Positions 63,285 through 64,000 of a DNA stretch of 64,000 nt are shown here, piece after piece (position 1 is the stretch's first letter; each line of letters opens with the position of its first letter). Made by a program: the position numbers and the translations under genes. The notes beneath the pieces were generated by a model. That model did no database searches, was not told the DNA's origin, and was given only the letters and a program-made list of their open reading frames with translations. Source of the DNA: Rhodanobacter sp. A1T4 (GTDB lineage Bacteria > Pseudomonadota > Gammaproteobacteria > Xanthomonadales > Rhodanobacteraceae); NCBI RefSeq assembly GCF_014207185.1, contig NZ_JACHCP010000007.1, forward strand, positions 124,001 to 188,000. Direction: 5' to 3'.

Positions 63285-64000
63285 ATGCGTAGTGATCAGA
63301 TCAAGACCGGCCCCGATCGGGCCCCTGCTCGCGCGATGCTGCGTGCCACCGGGCTGGACGATGAAGCCATCGCCAAACCGCTGGTCGCCATCGTGCACAC
63401 ATGGTCCAACGTGAGCCCGTGCAACCTCAACCTGCGCGAACTGGCCGAGCATGCTGCCGCTGGCGTCCGCGCCGCCGGCGGCACGCCGATCGAGTTCAAC
63501 ACCATCGCCGTGACCGACGGCATCGCCATGGGCACCCCAGGCATGCGCGCCTCGCTGATCAGCCGTGAAGTGATCACCGACTCGATCGAGCTGGCCGTCG
63601 ACGGCCACTGCCTCGATGCGATGGTGGTGCTGTGCGGCTGCGACAAGACCATTCCGGCCGCCGCGATGGCGATGGCACGATTGAATATCCCCGCCGTCGC
63701 GCTCTATGGCGGCAGCATCGCCCACGGCACGCATGACAATCACCCGATCACCATCCAGCAGGTGTTCGAGGCCGTCGGCGCGCACGGTGCGGGCAAGATC
63801 AGCGATGCCGAACTGACCTCAGTGGAAAAAGATGCTTGCCCCGGCGCTGGCGCCTGCGGCGGCCAGTTCACTGCCAACACGATGGCGATGGTGCTGACCA
63901 CGCTGGGGCTGTCGCCAATGGGCTTCAATGACATTCCGGCCACGCATCCGGCCAAAGGTCAGGCCGCATTTCGCTGCGGCGAACTGGTGATGGAATGCTT
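63285..64000 (+). CDS. ilvD: Dihydroxy-acid dehydratase, 5' part
   Basis: At least 238 codons, running off the window end. Starts MRSDQIKTGPDRAPARAMLR. Motifs of IlvD: VGIVHTWSNVSPCNLN-like VAIVHTWSNVSPCNLNL, DGIAMGTPGMRASLISRE, CGCDKTIPAAAMAM and KDACPGAGACGGQFTANTMA, whose Cys residues hold the Fe-S cluster. It dehydrates 2,3-dihydroxy acids in Val, Ile and Leu synthesis. It is 123 bp after leuB, behind a terminator-like hairpin, so it may be read through from the leu promoter or have its own. Confidence 0.95.
   Translation, partial: MRSDQIKTGPDRAPARAMLRATGLDDEAIAKPLVAIVHTWSNVSPCNLNLRELAEHAAAGVRAAGGTPIEFNTIAVTDGIAMGTPGMRASLISREVITDSIELAVDGHCLDAMVVLCGCDKTIPAAAMAMARLNIPAVALYGGSIAHGTHDNHPITIQQVFEAVGAHGAGKISDAELTSVEKDACPGAGACGGQFTANTMAMVLTTLGLSPMGFNDIPATHPAKGQAAFRCGELVMEC

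Overview
The window is chromosomal DNA of a GC-rich gammaproteobacterium, most likely a member of the Xanthomonadales (Rhodanobacteraceae, a Dyella/Rhodanobacter/Frateuria-like organism). The evidence is an Xps-type type II secretion operon in the order E-F-G-H-I-J-K-L-M-N, GumN-like secreted proteins, abundant TonB-dependent receptor material, and threonine and leucine operons organised in a Xanthomonadales style. Genus-level placement is inference; no rRNA or tRNA gene is present.

Layout. (1) 1-8414, minus strand: type II secretion operon gspE to gspN (gspN is cut by the window edge), almost all genes joined by 4-nt ATGA overlaps. The gspG and gspH pseudopilin leaders are enlarged by in-frame copies of a palindromic repeat. 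(2) 8.4-16.4 kb: housekeeping and accessory genes: a TonB-receptor plug pseudogene, tatD, an RluE-type pseudouridine synthase, a secreted methyltransferase-like protein, a LysR regulator, a small ORF, an aldo-keto reductase and two tandem GumN/TraB-like proteins. (3) 16.5-20.4 kb: aceK and its substrate icd, then a small Ala-rich lipoprotein. (4) 20.9-28.9 kb: an mdtA-mdtB-mdtC tripartite pump without its own outer-membrane channel. (5) 29.4-38.3 kb: a cytochrome c, CpdB, an S41 peptidase, a ClpP-fold periplasmic protein, a MASE1 membrane protein and a small secreted protein, interspersed with a 297-bp IS5-type remnant and other gene debris. (6) 38.3-39.0 kb: decayed gene fragments, including the C-terminus of a DNA methyltransferase. 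(7) 39.0-47.8 kb: a two-component system, a YVTN beta-propeller protein and an outer-membrane factor / adaptor / RND operon. (8) 47.8-51.8 kb: an AT-rich regulatory stretch, a TonB-dependent receptor and a secreted TonB-C-like protein. (9) 51.9-55.7 kb: threonine operon with a Thr/Ile-rich leader peptide (hom-thrB-thrC). (10) 55.8-57.1 kb: isochorismatase-family hydrolase and divergent TetR with two matched operators. (11) 57.2-64.0 kb: leuA-ilvE-leuC-leuD-leuB-ilvD behind a Leu/Val/Ile-rich leader peptide and a textbook attenuator.

How it fits together. The two amino-acid operons are each preceded by a leader peptide rich in the pathway end products, and in both cases the predicted transcription start falls on or next to the leader ATG, suggesting leaderless attenuator peptides. 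The threonine operon carries a free-standing homoserine dehydrogenase with no aspartokinase domain. AceK sits directly downstream of icd, so the enzyme and the kinase/phosphatase that switches it are neighbours. The two-component system precedes an efflux operon in which four of five genes use TTG or GTG starts. The strongest unusual features are the repeat-extended pseudopilin leaders, the paired leaderless-looking leader peptides, the unusual threonine leader that may act by sequestering the ribosome binding site, and the non-autonomous IS5 derivative.
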